From positions 1,426,001-1,490,000 of the forward strand of contig NZ_CP095481.1 of assembly GCF_023023025.1 (NCBI RefSeq): a stretch of DNA of 64,000 bases, written 5' to 3'. The position numbers and the translations under genes are program-made. Below are positions 34,599 to 43,287 of the stretch, piece after piece. The first letter of the stretch is position 1. Every line of letters begins with the position of its first letter. The notes under the pieces were generated by a model. It was not told where the DNA came from. It saw only the letters and a program-made list of their open reading frames with translations, and made no database searches. Origin of the DNA: Amycolatopsis sp. WQ 127309. GTDB lineage: Bacteria > Actinomycetota > Actinomycetes > Mycobacteriales > Pseudonocardiaceae.

Positions 34599-36661
34599 TC
34601 GCCGGTGGCCAGTTCCGCACCGGCGTCCCGCCACCAGTCCGCCTGGCCCGCCGTGTCGATCCCGTCGACGACCAGCGTCGCGCCGACCTGCCGGACCAGC
34701 GGCACCAGCTCACCGAGGAACGTCGATTCCGTCCACGCCTGCCATTCGGCGAGCCGGCGGGCGACCCGCACGACCCCGACCGGGAGGTCCTCGACCGCCC
34801 GCAGGTCGTCCGGCCCCATGCCGAACTCGTCGAGCAGCACCCGGACGCCGAGCCCGGCCAGCGCGGTCAGGTTCTCGACGACCCCGGACGTCGCCACCGC
34901 GCCGACCGGTACGCCGATCATCAGCTGCTCCGGCGGCAGGCCGGAGTCCGCCAGCAGCCCCGTGACACGGGTGCCCAGCGCTTCGTCCGTCACCTGGTGC
35001 TCGGTCAGGCCGGCGACCACCGGCAGCCCGAAGTCCAGGCGCTGGTGCCACCACTCGCCCTGCCGGCTCGCCGTCCGCAACGCCCAGTCGCCCAGCGGCA
35101 GGACGAGCCCGGTCGCCTCGGCCAGCGCCGCGCAGCGTTCGTGCGCCAGCGGCGGCCGGCCGGGCCGGTCCCACTGCAGCCGGGCCTCGACGCCGGCCAG
35201 CCCGCCGTCCGCCAGCCGCACCATCGGCCGGTACCGCACCTCGATCTCGCCGTTCTCCCACGCCCCGGCCATGCCGACGGCGAGGCCCTGCGCCCGCCGG
35301 TCCGCGGCGTCGGCCACCGGGTCGAACATCTTCCACTGACCGCGTCGCCGGGCTTTGGCCCGCCGCAGCGTCTGGTCCGCCGCGCGCAGCAGCTCGGCCG
35401 GGTCGATGCCCCGCACCGGCCGGTGCACCACCCCGGCGCTGGCCGACAGCGCCAGCCCGTGGCCCTCGACGAAGAACGGCTCGGCGAGCTCGTCGTTGAT
35501 GGCGCGCACGATGGTGTTGATGTCCGGCGTCAGCGCGGTGTTCTCGATCAGGATGCCGAACTCGTCGCTGTGGAAGCGGGCGATCATCGCCCGCTCGCGG
35601 GCCACGACGGCCTTCAGCCGCTGCGCGAAGTGCACGAGCACCTGTTCGCCGACGCGCCGGCCGAGGCTGTTGCAGACCATGCCGAACGCGTCGAGGTCGA
35701 CGTGGAGCAGCGTGACGCCGTGGACCGGGTCCGCGCGCCGCAGCGCGGTCTCGAGGTGGGTGCCGAAGTACTGGCGGTTCGGCAGGCCGGTCAGCACGTC
35801 GTGCAGGGCCTGCCGGCTCAGCTCGCTCTGCAGCAGCATCAGCTCGGTGCCGTCCTCGGCCACCACGACGAAGTACGCGGGCCGGTCACCGGCGTCCCGC
35901 AGCAGCGAGGCGGTGAGCGAGATGCGCGCGACGTCGCCGTCCTTGCGCAGCAGCCGCTGGGACTGCCGGACCCGGTCCCGGCTGCCGTCCTCGGCCAGCG
36001 TCCGCAGGGCCTCCCGGAGGGCCTTGACGGAGTCCGGGTGCACGAGGTCGTAGAGCCCGGTCCCGGTCAGCGCGCCGGCGGGGCGCCCGAGCATCTCGGC
36101 CAGGGCGGTGTTGGCCCGCACGATGCGGCCGTCGAGCCCGACGACCGCGATGCCGCTCGCCGAAGTCGTGACGACCTCGTCGAAGCGCGCCTCACTCTCC
36201 TTGAGGTTCCACTGCGCGTCCCGCACCGCCTTGAGCAGCGACAGGTGCATGATCTCCTGCTGGTCGAGGACGCTGCGTTCGTGCGCGATCAGGAACCCGC
36301 ACGAGAGCGCGCCCAGCCCGAGCACGATCCGCTCGGCGAACCGGTCCGGCGGCCGGAGCTCCGCCAGCGACGGCAGGCCCTTCCCGAGGACTTCGAGCGT
36401 GCACCGCAGCCCCGGCTCACCGACGTAACCGAGCGACACCAGCCGGGCGCCGATCCGCTCCGCGGGCGCGGTGTCGGCCGAGCCGTCCAGCAGGTTCGCG
36501 CAGAACGCGTCGAGCAGGCCGCGCAGTTCTGCCTCGAGCCCCTCCCGGCTCAGCGACACGACGGTGACGCCGCTGAGCAGGTACGCCCACTTGCGCGCGA
36601 GCAGATTCCGCTCCCGCTCCGGATCGGCCGTGTCCGCGCGCGCGTGATCGGGTTTCGCCAT
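34547..36661 (-). CDS. PAS-GGDEF-EAL protein with degenerate catalytic motifs
   Basis: A 704-aa cyclic-di-GMP-family protein. N-terminal alpha-helical domain (about 10-150), PAS domain (about 155-275: FDEVVTTSASGIAVVGLDGR), GGDEF (about 285-450) and EAL (about 455-704). The GGDEF signature reads HSDEF. In the EAL domain the first Glu is kept (GVEARLQW) but the Asn, second Glu, DD pair (now DE), KxD and final Glu are changed. Both enzyme activities are therefore unlikely; a c-di-GMP receptor, GTP sensor or scaffold is more likely. ATG 36661 is preferred; a longer frame runs into the upstream methyltransferase. It follows the DUF574 methyltransferase by 4 bp. Confidence 0.9.
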   Translation of the reverse strand: MAKPDHARADTADPERERNLLARKWAYLLSGVTVVSLSREGLEAELRGLLDAFCANLLDGSADTAPAERIGARLVSLGYVGEPGLRCTLEVLGKGLPSLAELRPPDRFAERIVLGLGALSCGFLIAHERSVLDQQEIMHLSLLKAVRDAQWNLKESEARFDEVVTTSASGIAVVGLDGRIVRANTALAEMLGRPAGALTGTGLYDLVHPDSVKALREALRTLAEDGSRDRVRQSQRLLRKDGDVARISLTASLLRDAGDRPAYFVVVAEDGTELMLLQSELSRQALHDVLTGLPNRQYFGTHLETALRRADPVHGVTLLHVDLDAFGMVCNSLGRRVGEQVLVHFAQRLKAVVARERAMIARFHSDEFGILIENTALTPDINTIVRAINDELAEPFFVEGHGLALSASAGVVHRPVRGIDPAELLRAADQTLRRAKARRRGQWKMFDPVADAADRRAQGLAVGMAGAWENGEIEVRYRPMVRLADGGLAGVEARLQWDRPGRPPLAHERCAALAEATGLVLPLGDWALRTASRQGEWWHQRLDFGLPVVAGLTEHQVTDEALGTRVTGLLADSGLPPEQLMIGVPVGAVATSGVVENLTALAGLGVRVLLDEFGMGPDDLRAVEDLPVGVVRVARRLAEWQAWTESTFLGELVPLVRQVGATLVVDGIDTAGQADWWRDAGAELATGDYFGTASAPGAVVELLV

Positions 36662-36665
36662 TGGT

Positions 36666-37535
36666 TCAGCCTTGCTGTGTTTTCGCGTGCGCGGACCGGT
36701 CACCTGCGGCGTTCTTGCGGCCGATTCCGGCGTAAACCAGCATATTCATCTCGGAAGTGCCGGAGATGTCCGCCGGACCGGCCGGACGCCATTCACCGCA
36801 CCCCACAAGACCGGGTTCGACGATTTCGAATCCGGCGAACAACTTCGTCACTTCTTCGTGCGTTCGCAATGTCACCTGGTCCGGGCTCCGGCTTTCCTTG
36901 ATCGCATCGGTCGCTTCCGTGAGGTTCTCGCCCTGGTGGTCGCCGGTGACGTGGGTGATGGCGAGGAAACTGCCCTCCGCCAGCGCCGCCCGGTAGCGGC
37001 CGACGAGCTCGAGCGGGCCGGACTCGTCCGGGATCCAGTGCAGCATCAGCAACATCAGCAGCCCGACCGGCTGGTCGAGGTCGAGCAGGCCACGGACCTG
37101 CGGTGATTCGAGGATCTTCTCCGGGTCCCGCATGTCTGCGTGCACGATAGCGGCGTGATCGTTGCCCGCCAACATCAATTCGCTGTGCGCGACCGCCACC
37201 GGGTCGCGGTCCACGTACACCACCCGGCACTCCGGGTCGCGGGCCTGCGCCACCTCGTGCACGTTCGCCACCGTCGGGATTCCCGAGCCCACGTCGAGGA
37301 ACTGCCGGATCCCGTGGTCGGCCATGAACCGCACCGCGCGACCGAGGAACGCGCGGTTCACGCGCGCGGCCTCGCGCAGGCCGGGCATCGCGTGCTCGAT
37401 CTGCGCGCCCACCGCGCGATCGACGGCGAAGTTGTGCCCTCCCCCCAGCATGAAGTCGTAGGTGCGGGCCATGCTCGGCACGGAGATATCGACACCCGGT
37501 GGCACCCATTCCGGTGATCGTGTCACAGAGAACAC
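36666..37535 (-). CDS. DUF574 S-adenosylmethionine-dependent methyltransferase
   Basis: A 289-aa protein of the actinobacterial DUF574 group, abundant in Streptomyces/Amycolatopsis. Signature segments are PSMARTYDFMLGGGHNFAVD and FLDVGSGIPT (SAM motif I), RVVYVDRDPV, VHADMRDP, and LMLLMLHWIPD. Biological substrate unknown. It is encoded 4 bp upstream of the degenerate GGDEF-EAL gene, probably in one operon, which could link it to nucleotide signalling. The gene diverges from the P450 gene across 174 bp. Confidence 0.9.
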   Translation of the reverse strand: MFSVTRSPEWVPPGVDISVPSMARTYDFMLGGGHNFAVDRAVGAQIEHAMPGLREAARVNRAFLGRAVRFMADHGIRQFLDVGSGIPTVANVHEVAQARDPECRVVYVDRDPVAVAHSELMLAGNDHAAIVHADMRDPEKILESPQVRGLLDLDQPVGLLMLLMLHWIPDESGPLELVGRYRAALAEGSFLAITHVTGDHQGENLTEATDAIKESRSPDQVTLRTHEEVTKLFAGFEIVEPGLVGCGEWRPAGPADISGTSEMNMLVYAGIGRKNAAGDRSAHAKTQQG

Positions 37536-37709
37536 CTTCTAGTCACATCGGGAATGGCCTCCGAGTTTAGCCATCTCTCGCGATCTCTTGGCTGCGCCAT
37601 ATGCGTGACCACAGACCACCCGTTCGGGCACTGTCACGCTCGGCCGGACGCGCCTACCGTAGGCCGTCTCGTTGGCGGAATCCCCACAATGGCGTAACGA
37701 GGAGTCCTC

Positions 37710-39008
37710 ATGACCGTCCCGGTCGCGCCGGGCCGGTGGCCTTTTCTCGGGCACACCCCGGCGCTCTTGCGGCGACGCTTCGTATTCACCGACGCATTGC
37801 GCGAACACGGCGAGATCGTCAAGGTTTATCTCGGCCCGTCGCCCACGTACTTCGTCACCAGCCCGCGGCTGAGCCACGAGGTGCTGGTCACGGCCGGGCC
37901 GAAGTTCCGCAAGGGCGCCATGTTCGACAAGTTCCGGCCGTTCGTCGGCAACGGCTTGGTGCTTTCGAACGGTGACTTCCACCTGCGGCAGCGACGGCTG
38001 ATGCAGCCGGCGTTCCACCGCGACCGCCTGACCGCGTACGTGGAGACCATGCGCCACGCGGCGGCCGAGCTGAGCGACTCGTGGCAGCCGGGCGAGGTGC
38101 GGAAGATCGACGAAGACCTGCAGGGGCTGGCGGTGACGATCGTCGGCGAGGCCCTGTTCTCCACCGAGCTCGGAAAAGAGGCGATCGCCGAAGCACGCCG
38201 TTCCATCTACGTGATCATCCAGCAGGGCATGATTCGCGCACTGTCGCCGAAGTTCGTCGAAAAGCTGCCGATCCCCGGGAACCGCCGGTTCGACGAAGCC
38301 ATCACCCGGATGCAGGCGATCGTGCTGGCGGTGATCCGCGAGTGGCGGGCCGACGGCGTCGACCGCGGCGACCTGTTGTCGATGCTGCTGCTGGCCGGCA
38401 TGACCGACGAGCAGGCACGCGACGAGGTCCTCACCCTGCTCACGGCCGGGATCGAGACGACCGCGCTCGCGCTGTCCTGGATGTTCCACGAGCTGGGCCG
38501 CAACCCGGACGTCGAAGGGCGGGTGCACGCCGAAGTCGACGAGGTGCTGGCCGGCCGTCCGGTCACGGGCGACGATCTGCACCGGCTGGTCTACGTCCGG
38601 CAGGTCGTCGACGAGGTGCTGCGCCAGTACCCGCTCTGGATGCTGATGCGCCGCACCCTCACGGAAGTCCGGCTCGGCGACGAGCGGCTGCCGGAGGGCG
38701 CCGAGGTGATCGTCAGCCCACACGCGCTGCACCACGATCCCGTCAGCTTCGAGGCCCCGGAGACGTTCGATCCCGGCCGCTGGTCGCCGGAGCGGGCGAA
38801 GCAGCTGCCGAAGGGCGCGTTCATCCCGTTCGGGGCGGGCACCCGGCAGTGCGTCGGGAACGTCTTCGCCCAGAACGAAATCGTCATCACGGTGGCCACG
38901 GTGGCCGCACACTGGCGGCTGGTCCCGGTCCCGGGCCGCCCGGTGCGCGTCAAGTTCACCTCGGCCGCCTACCCCGAAAGCCTGCCGATGACGGCAGTCC
39001 GTCGCTAG
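37710..39008 (+). CDS. Cytochrome P450
   Basis: A 432-aa soluble P450. I-helix oxygen-binding motif LTAGIETTALALSW (A-G-x-E-T-T), K-helix ExxR as EVLRQYP, and heme loop FGAGTRQCVGNVFA with the thiolate Cys. The N-terminus (GRWPFLGHTPALLRR) lacks a membrane anchor. The sequence style recalls terpene/pentalenene-oxidising bacterial P450s, but no terpene synthase lies nearby. ATG 37710 has GAGGAG upstream. A secreted hydrolase follows after 16 bp, probably in the same operon. Redox partners are not local. Confidence 0.93.
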   Translation: MTVPVAPGRWPFLGHTPALLRRRFVFTDALREHGEIVKVYLGPSPTYFVTSPRLSHEVLVTAGPKFRKGAMFDKFRPFVGNGLVLSNGDFHLRQRRLMQPAFHRDRLTAYVETMRHAAAELSDSWQPGEVRKIDEDLQGLAVTIVGEALFSTELGKEAIAEARRSIYVIIQQGMIRALSPKFVEKLPIPGNRRFDEAITRMQAIVLAVIREWRADGVDRGDLLSMLLLAGMTDEQARDEVLTLLTAGIETTALALSWMFHELGRNPDVEGRVHAEVDEVLAGRPVTGDDLHRLVYVRQVVDEVLRQYPLWMLMRRTLTEVRLGDERLPEGAEVIVSPHALHHDPVSFEAPETFDPGRWSPERAKQLPKGAFIPFGAGTRQCVGNVFAQNEIVITVATVAAHWRLVPVPGRPVRVKFTSAAYPESLPMTAVRR

Positions 39009-39024
39009 TTGGAGGTAGTTCTCC

Positions 39025-40017
39025 TTGCTTCGCCAAGCTTTCCGCCGCCTTTGTGCTGCCCTGTTGCTGACCGCGGCGGCGCTCGCCGTGCCAACCCCGG
39101 CCCAGGCGGACACGGTCACCTGCCAGGACCTGTACGTCCCGGTAGCACTCGGCCAGATGCACGGCCGCCTCTGCGCCCCGTCCCAGGCCAAGACGGTGGT
39201 GGTCCTGATCCCGGGCGGCACGTACAACGCGTCCTATTGGGACATCGCCTACACCCCGGAGCTGCGTTCGTTCCGCCTGGCGATGAACCAGGCAGGCGTC
39301 GCGACCCTGGCGGTCGACCGCATGGGCACGGGCTCAAGCTCCAAACCCCTGAGCGCCCTCCTGTCGGCAACGGTCCAAGCGAACGCGGTCCACCAGGTGA
39401 TCCAGTCGATCCGAGCGCGCTTCACGAAGGTGATCGTCGGCGGCCACTCGATCGGCGCGGCCATGGCGATGATCGAGGCAGGCACCTTCCACGACGTAGA
39501 CGGCGTCCTGGTGACGGACATGACGCACCGGATGAACTACGTCACGGTGATCCCGGTGCTGGCGAACATGATCCCCGCACCCCTCGACCCCCGCCTGTCG
39601 AGCCGCGGCCTGGACGTCGGCTACCTGACGACGTCCCCGGGAACCCGCTACACGGCCTTCCACACCCCAGGCCCGAACGACGCGGGAGCGATCGCCTACG
39701 ACGAGTCCACAAAGGACGTCTTCGCGGCGACGGAGGCGGTGGACACGATCGCGTTGACCACGGTGATCATCCCGGCATCCCTGCAGATCACGGTCCCGGT
39801 CCTGTTGGTGGTAGGCAACGACCCCCACTTCTGTGGCCCGTTGGCGAGCGACTGCTCGTCCGCGGAGGCGTTGCGAGCATCAGAGGCCCCGTTCTTCGCC
39901 CCGGCTGCCCGCCTCCAGACATACATCCTGAACGGCTACGGCCACGCGATCAACTACGCCCCGAACGCGGGAACGTACTTCGCCCAGGTGACGAACTGGC
40001 TGAAGACCTCGCTCTGA
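39025..40017 (+). CDS. Secreted alpha/beta hydrolase
   Basis: A 330-aa exported hydrolase. A signal peptide ends near PTPAQADTV; the oxyanion strand is VVLIPGGTYN, the nucleophile elbow GGHSIGAAMA (Ser), the acid probably Asp in VVGNDPHFCG, and the catalytic His in NGYGHAINYAPN. Two Cys near the N- and C-terminal loops could form a disulfide. Start TTG 39025 has GGAGG nine bases upstream. It lies 16 bp after the P450 gene. The substrate could be an ester or lipid; not determinable. Confidence 0.85.
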   Translation: MLRQAFRRLCAALLLTAAALAVPTPAQADTVTCQDLYVPVALGQMHGRLCAPSQAKTVVVLIPGGTYNASYWDIAYTPELRSFRLAMNQAGVATLAVDRMGTGSSSKPLSALLSATVQANAVHQVIQSIRARFTKVIVGGHSIGAAMAMIEAGTFHDVDGVLVTDMTHRMNYVTVIPVLANMIPAPLDPRLSSRGLDVGYLTTSPGTRYTAFHTPGPNDAGAIAYDESTKDVFAATEAVDTIALTTVIIPASLQITVPVLLVVGNDPHFCGPLASDCSSAEALRASEAPFFAPAARLQTYILNGYGHAINYAPNAGTYFAQVTNWLKTSL

Positions 40018-40120
40018 CAGACAGAAACAGGACAAGCAATTGCCAGTTCGATGACACCCCCGCTCGCCGCCGCGGCATCTGCGAAAGTCGTAGACCGAAT
40101 CGGCGAGCGGGGAGAAGCCT
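40018..40120 (+). promoter_or_regulatory. Upstream region of the ParA operon
   Basis: The 103 bp between the hydrolase stop and the ParA gene hold a GGGGAGAAG Shine-Dalgarno-like sequence eight bases before ATG 40121. I see no clear -10/-35 pair or terminator, so the operon could also be read from the P450 promoter. Confidence 0.3.
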
Positions 40121-41068
40121 ATGCGGGTCGTAGCGGTCATGAACTACAAGGGCGGCGTGGGCAAGACGACCCTCACCGCAAACCTGGGAGCGGTAGCCGC
40201 CGCCCGCGGCCTGCGCGTGCTGCTCCTCGACCTCGATCCGCAGACCAACCTGACTTTCTCGTTCTACTCGATCGACGATTGGCACCACCAGCTCAAAGAC
40301 AGCAACCGGACGATCAAGCAGTGGTACGAGGGTGAGCTGCCCGGAAGGGACATCCCCCTGGCCGACCTCGTCGTCACGCCGGAGCGGGTCAACAAGGTTC
40401 TCGACGGCACCGGCGGCCGCGTCGACCTGATCTCCTCACACCTCGGCCTCATCGACATCGACCTGCAACTCGCTGCGCTGCTGGGCGGGGCGACCACCAT
40501 CGAAGGCTCGAAGCGGCGGTTCCTGGACCTGCACAGCTGCCTGCGGCACGCGTTGCGGGACAACCACTTCACCCAGTACGACCTGGTACTCATCGACTGC
40601 GCGCCCAACTTCGGCATCGTCACGAAGACGGCGATCGTCGCCAGCGAGCAGGTCCTCGTACCGGCCAAGGCGGACTACCTGTCCACCTTGGGGCTGGACT
40701 ACCTGGTGGGCAACTGTGCCGAGCTGGTCCGGCAGTTCAACGACTTCGTCAGTCACAAGGGCGGCAGCGAGGAGTACCGGCCGATCGATCCCGGCATCCT
40801 GGGGGTGGTGTTCACCATGGTGCAGATCTACTCGCAGCAGGTGACTCTCGCTCAGCACGCCTACATCGAAGAAGTGCGCCTGAACTCGCGCGTACCCGTG
40901 CTGGACAGCAGGATCCGCAACAGCCCACGTCACTTCGGAGACGCGGGTGAGAGCGGCGTGCCGGCGATGCTGCGCACCGCGGGCAGGGACGAGGTGGTCC
41001 GGGAGTTCGACCAGCTGGCCGACGAGGTCCTGGGTTCGCTCGGCCTGACATCGGGTGGTCACCGATGA
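40121..41068 (+). CDS. ParA/MinD-type ATPase of a three-gene system
   Basis: A 315-aa SIMIBI ATPase. Deviant Walker A is MNYKGGVGKTTLTANLG (both signature lysines), the switch I/Walker A' region LLLDLDPQTNLTFSF, and Walker B YDLVLIDCAP. A long insert (about 48-135) and a C-terminal segment (about 255-315) distinguish it from chromosome-partitioning ParA, and no parB, parS or replication gene is nearby. Its last bases overlap the next gene (ATGA). In conflict systems such ATPases often act as regulators or assembly switches; here the role is inferred from context. Confidence 0.88.
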   Translation: MRVVAVMNYKGGVGKTTLTANLGAVAAARGLRVLLLDLDPQTNLTFSFYSIDDWHHQLKDSNRTIKQWYEGELPGRDIPLADLVVTPERVNKVLDGTGGRVDLISSHLGLIDIDLQLAALLGGATTIEGSKRRFLDLHSCLRHALRDNHFTQYDLVLIDCAPNFGIVTKTAIVASEQVLVPAKADYLSTLGLDYLVGNCAELVRQFNDFVSHKGGSEEYRPIDPGILGVVFTMVQIYSQQVTLAQHAYIEEVRLNSRVPVLDSRIRNSPRHFGDAGESGVPAMLRTAGRDEVVREFDQLADEVLGSLGLTSGGHR

Positions 41069-41748
41069 GCGACTTGAAGAAGTTCGTCGCCCTCCAGGCC
41101 CAGCTGTTCGCCTTCCTGACCGAACAGGATGAAACCACCCTGGAAGCGATCGCCGCCGGAACGGCCCAATTGGCCGTTGTCGGCGCCGAGGTTTCCGTGA
41201 CGCCGTCCAAGGATCCGCTGCAAGTCGCGCAAAACCTGTCGAGACTCTCATCCGAAGACACCAGGCGGCGCCACCTGACGGAGTGTGACCTCAGCGCGAA
41301 AGACCTGAAGAAGGTCGCCAAGTCGCTCGGGATTCGTGGCTACAGCGCCTTCACCAAACCCAAGCTCGTCGACCTGCTCGCCGGCCACGGTCAGAGCCAG
41401 GCCACAGCCGAACCGGAGGCCCCGACACCACCACCTCGGGCTCCGGTTCGCAACGAACCGGCGGTCGAGCGACGGGTCGCCCCGCGAGAACCCGAGCCGT
41501 CGACCGGACCGGTGAACCCGGACGTCGACGTGGCTGCCATCGCCACGAGCCTTCGCGAGACCGAGACCGAGGAAGAAGGCGCGGCCTACCTCCACGCTCA
41601 GCACCTGGACCGGGAGAGCCTGCTCGCGGTGGCGGCGGAGTTGCAGCTCACGCGGGTGAGCCGGCTGAGCCAGACCGAACTCGAGAAGCGCGTGCTGAAG
41701 CAGGCGATCGGTGCGCGGCGCAAGTTCGCCGGCCTGCGGAAGTGGTGA
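41065..41748 (+). CDS. Helical protein with two SAP/Rho-N-like modules
   Basis: A 227-aa protein. Residues about 1-60 are helical; about 74-105 (DLSAKDLKKVAKSLGIRGYS then FTKPKLVDLLAGHG) forms a helix-extended-loop-helix resembling SAP or Rho N-terminal nucleic-acid-binding modules. A Pro/Glu-rich linker (about 112-155) leads to a second similar module (about 170-220; HLDRESLLAVAAELQLTRVS, LSQTELEKRVLKQA) and a basic tail. ATGA and GTGA overlaps couple it to both neighbours. Predicted nucleic-acid-binding adaptor of the system. No named family recognised. Confidence 0.7.
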   Translation: MSDLKKFVALQAQLFAFLTEQDETTLEAIAAGTAQLAVVGAEVSVTPSKDPLQVAQNLSRLSSEDTRRRHLTECDLSAKDLKKVAKSLGIRGYSAFTKPKLVDLLAGHGQSQATAEPEAPTPPPRAPVRNEPAVERRVAPREPEPSTGPVNPDVDVAAIATSLRETETEEEGAAYLHAQHLDRESLLAVAAELQLTRVSRLSQTELEKRVLKQAIGARRKFAGLRKW

Positions 41749-43142
41749 GCCCGGTGGCCGGCGGGACGGAGACACCGGACGAACAGGCCGGCGGGCGCTC
41801 GATGCACTTGATCGGCGAACGCCGGGTCATGGTCTCGGACCTGCTGGAGGCCGGGCTGCTGGAGCCCGGCGCGAAGCTCCGGTTCAAGCGCAACCGCATC
41901 GGCGCGACGTTCGACGCGACGGTGACCGACAAGGGGCGCATCCGGCTCGAGCCCGGTGGCGAGGAGTTCCGCACGCCCTCACGAGCGGCCATGGTGGCGG
42001 CCGGCATGCGGGCGGTCGACGGCTGGCGGGCGTGGCGGGTGGTCGACCAGGACCGGCTGCTGGACGTCGTCCGCCAAGAGCTGCTCGATCGGGCGATTTC
42101 CCGGGTGACCCAGCCGCAGACCGACGACGTGGAGCGTCAGCGCATCCACGAGCGCCTGAGGCGGGCACGCACGCGCGCCGACGAAAACGCCCCCGAGCAG
42201 ATCTCCGTCCGCGAACTCCTGTCGTACTGGGGAACGAAGGAGCGCGGCGACCAGGTCAGCCAGATCGAAGCGGATCTGGCCAACCACGGATTGGTGACTT
42301 CACCCAGTTTCCGAGCCGTCACCCTCGACACGATGGTCTCCCTGATCACGCCGACCGACGAACCGGAGGGGAAGCCCGAAGTCCTCGACGAACTACCGGT
42401 CACCGAGGACGACGAGGGCGACGACGACCTGAACGTCCGCCTGACGGTGGGCAACTTGTCACCGCTGGAGGGCGTGGAGTTCGTCGGGCCGAACAGCACG
42501 CTCCACGAAGCGATCACGAAGATGGTCATCAACGACTACTCGCAGCTGGCCGTCCTCAGCGGCCCCCGCAACCCACGCGGCGCCCTGACGTGGCGCTCGA
42601 TAGCACAGGCACTGCACCAGAAACCGGACGCGACGGTCGCCGACGCGACCATCACCCACGTGGAGGCCGTCGCGTACGACCGGGATCTCTTCGAGGTCCT
42701 TCCCGCACTGCAACGACACGAGTTCGTGTTCGTCACGAACGTCGGCAAAGAGGTAAAGGGCATAGTCACGACAGCGGACGTGGCCCGGCGCTACGGCGAG
42801 ATGGCCACACCGTTCTTCCAGCTGGGCGAGCTGGACCAGACGCTCCGCTGGATCCTGAAAGGCGCCCTGGACCTGGCGACCGTCCAACCACTGTGCAGCA
42901 GAAAGATCAAGAGTTTCGACGACCTGGCCTTCGGCGACTACGAACACATCCTGGAGAACAAGGAAGTCTGGCAGAAGCTGGGCTGGCCACTGGACCGCCA
43001 GGTCTTCATCGCCCGCCTGGACGAGATCCGCAACATCCGCAACAAGGTGATGCACTTCCACCCGGACCCGATCCCCGAGGACGCCACCAAAACGCTGCGA
43101 AACTTCAACAGCCTGCTACACCACTACCGAGACCTGACCTGA
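41745..43142 (+). CDS. RAMA-CBS-CBS-HEPN protein (candidate effector)
   Basis: A 465-aa protein. Residues about 20-100 match a RAMA domain (VSDLLEAGLLEPGAKLRFKR; GRIRLEPGGEEFRTPSRAA; DGWRAWRV), a module proposed to read modified bases in restriction systems. A charged linker with an acidic stretch (about 205-235) precedes two CBS repeats (about 240-365; THEAI-like N-terminal helices, VFVTNVGKEVKGIVTTADVA), which bind adenine nucleotides. The C-terminal 80 residues are helical with IRNIRNKVMHFHPDP, an Rx4H HEPN motif. GTG 41745 overlaps the preceding stop (GTGA); GTG 41742 is also possible. Domain calls are by eye. Confidence 0.75.
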   Translation: MSPVAGGTETPDEQAGGRSMHLIGERRVMVSDLLEAGLLEPGAKLRFKRNRIGATFDATVTDKGRIRLEPGGEEFRTPSRAAMVAAGMRAVDGWRAWRVVDQDRLLDVVRQELLDRAISRVTQPQTDDVERQRIHERLRRARTRADENAPEQISVRELLSYWGTKERGDQVSQIEADLANHGLVTSPSFRAVTLDTMVSLITPTDEPEGKPEVLDELPVTEDDEGDDDLNVRLTVGNLSPLEGVEFVGPNSTLHEAITKMVINDYSQLAVLSGPRNPRGALTWRSIAQALHQKPDATVADATITHVEAVAYDRDLFEVLPALQRHEFVFVTNVGKEVKGIVTTADVARRYGEMATPFFQLGELDQTLRWILKGALDLATVQPLCSRKIKSFDDLAFGDYEHILENKEVWQKLGWPLDRQVFIARLDEIRNIRNKVMHFHPDPIPEDATKTLRNFNSLLHHYRDLT

Positions 43143-43182
43143 CAAACCACAGCCGAACGACCACGACAACGCAACCACACAC

Positions 43183-43227
43183 GGGGGTCCGCCCCCCGGG
43201 CGGGGTCTGGGGGGTTGCACCCCCAGA
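43183..43227. repeat. G/C-run palindromic element at operon 3' end
   Basis: A run of GGGGG, CCCCCC, GGGCGGGG and GGGGGG blocks followed by GGGGGGTTGCACCCCC, which can fold in several alternative hairpins (for example TCTGGGGGGTTGCACCCCCAGA at 43206-43227). Similar-looking sequence is, in my recollection, scattered at gene ends in Pseudonocardiales genomes. Here it ends the ParA operon and marks the start of the accessory region. Confidence 0.5.
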
Positions 43228-43239
43228 AGACACAACGAA

Positions 43240-43276
43240 GAGAGCCCCATTCGCGCTTTCCGCGAACAGGGCTCTC
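43240..43276 (+). terminator. Intrinsic terminator-like hairpin after ParA operon
   Basis: GAGAGCCC (43240-43247) pairs with GGGCTCTC (43269-43276); an inner CGCG/CGCG can extend the stem. It lies about 100 bp after the stop of the RAMA-CBS-HEPN gene. No long U run follows. Confidence 0.6.
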
Positions 43277-43287
43277 CGACGATCGGA

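Noticed and set aside
40121..41068. Plasmid or chromosome partitioning parA
   Set aside because: No parB partner, parS-like repeats or replication gene adjacent; partners indicate another role.
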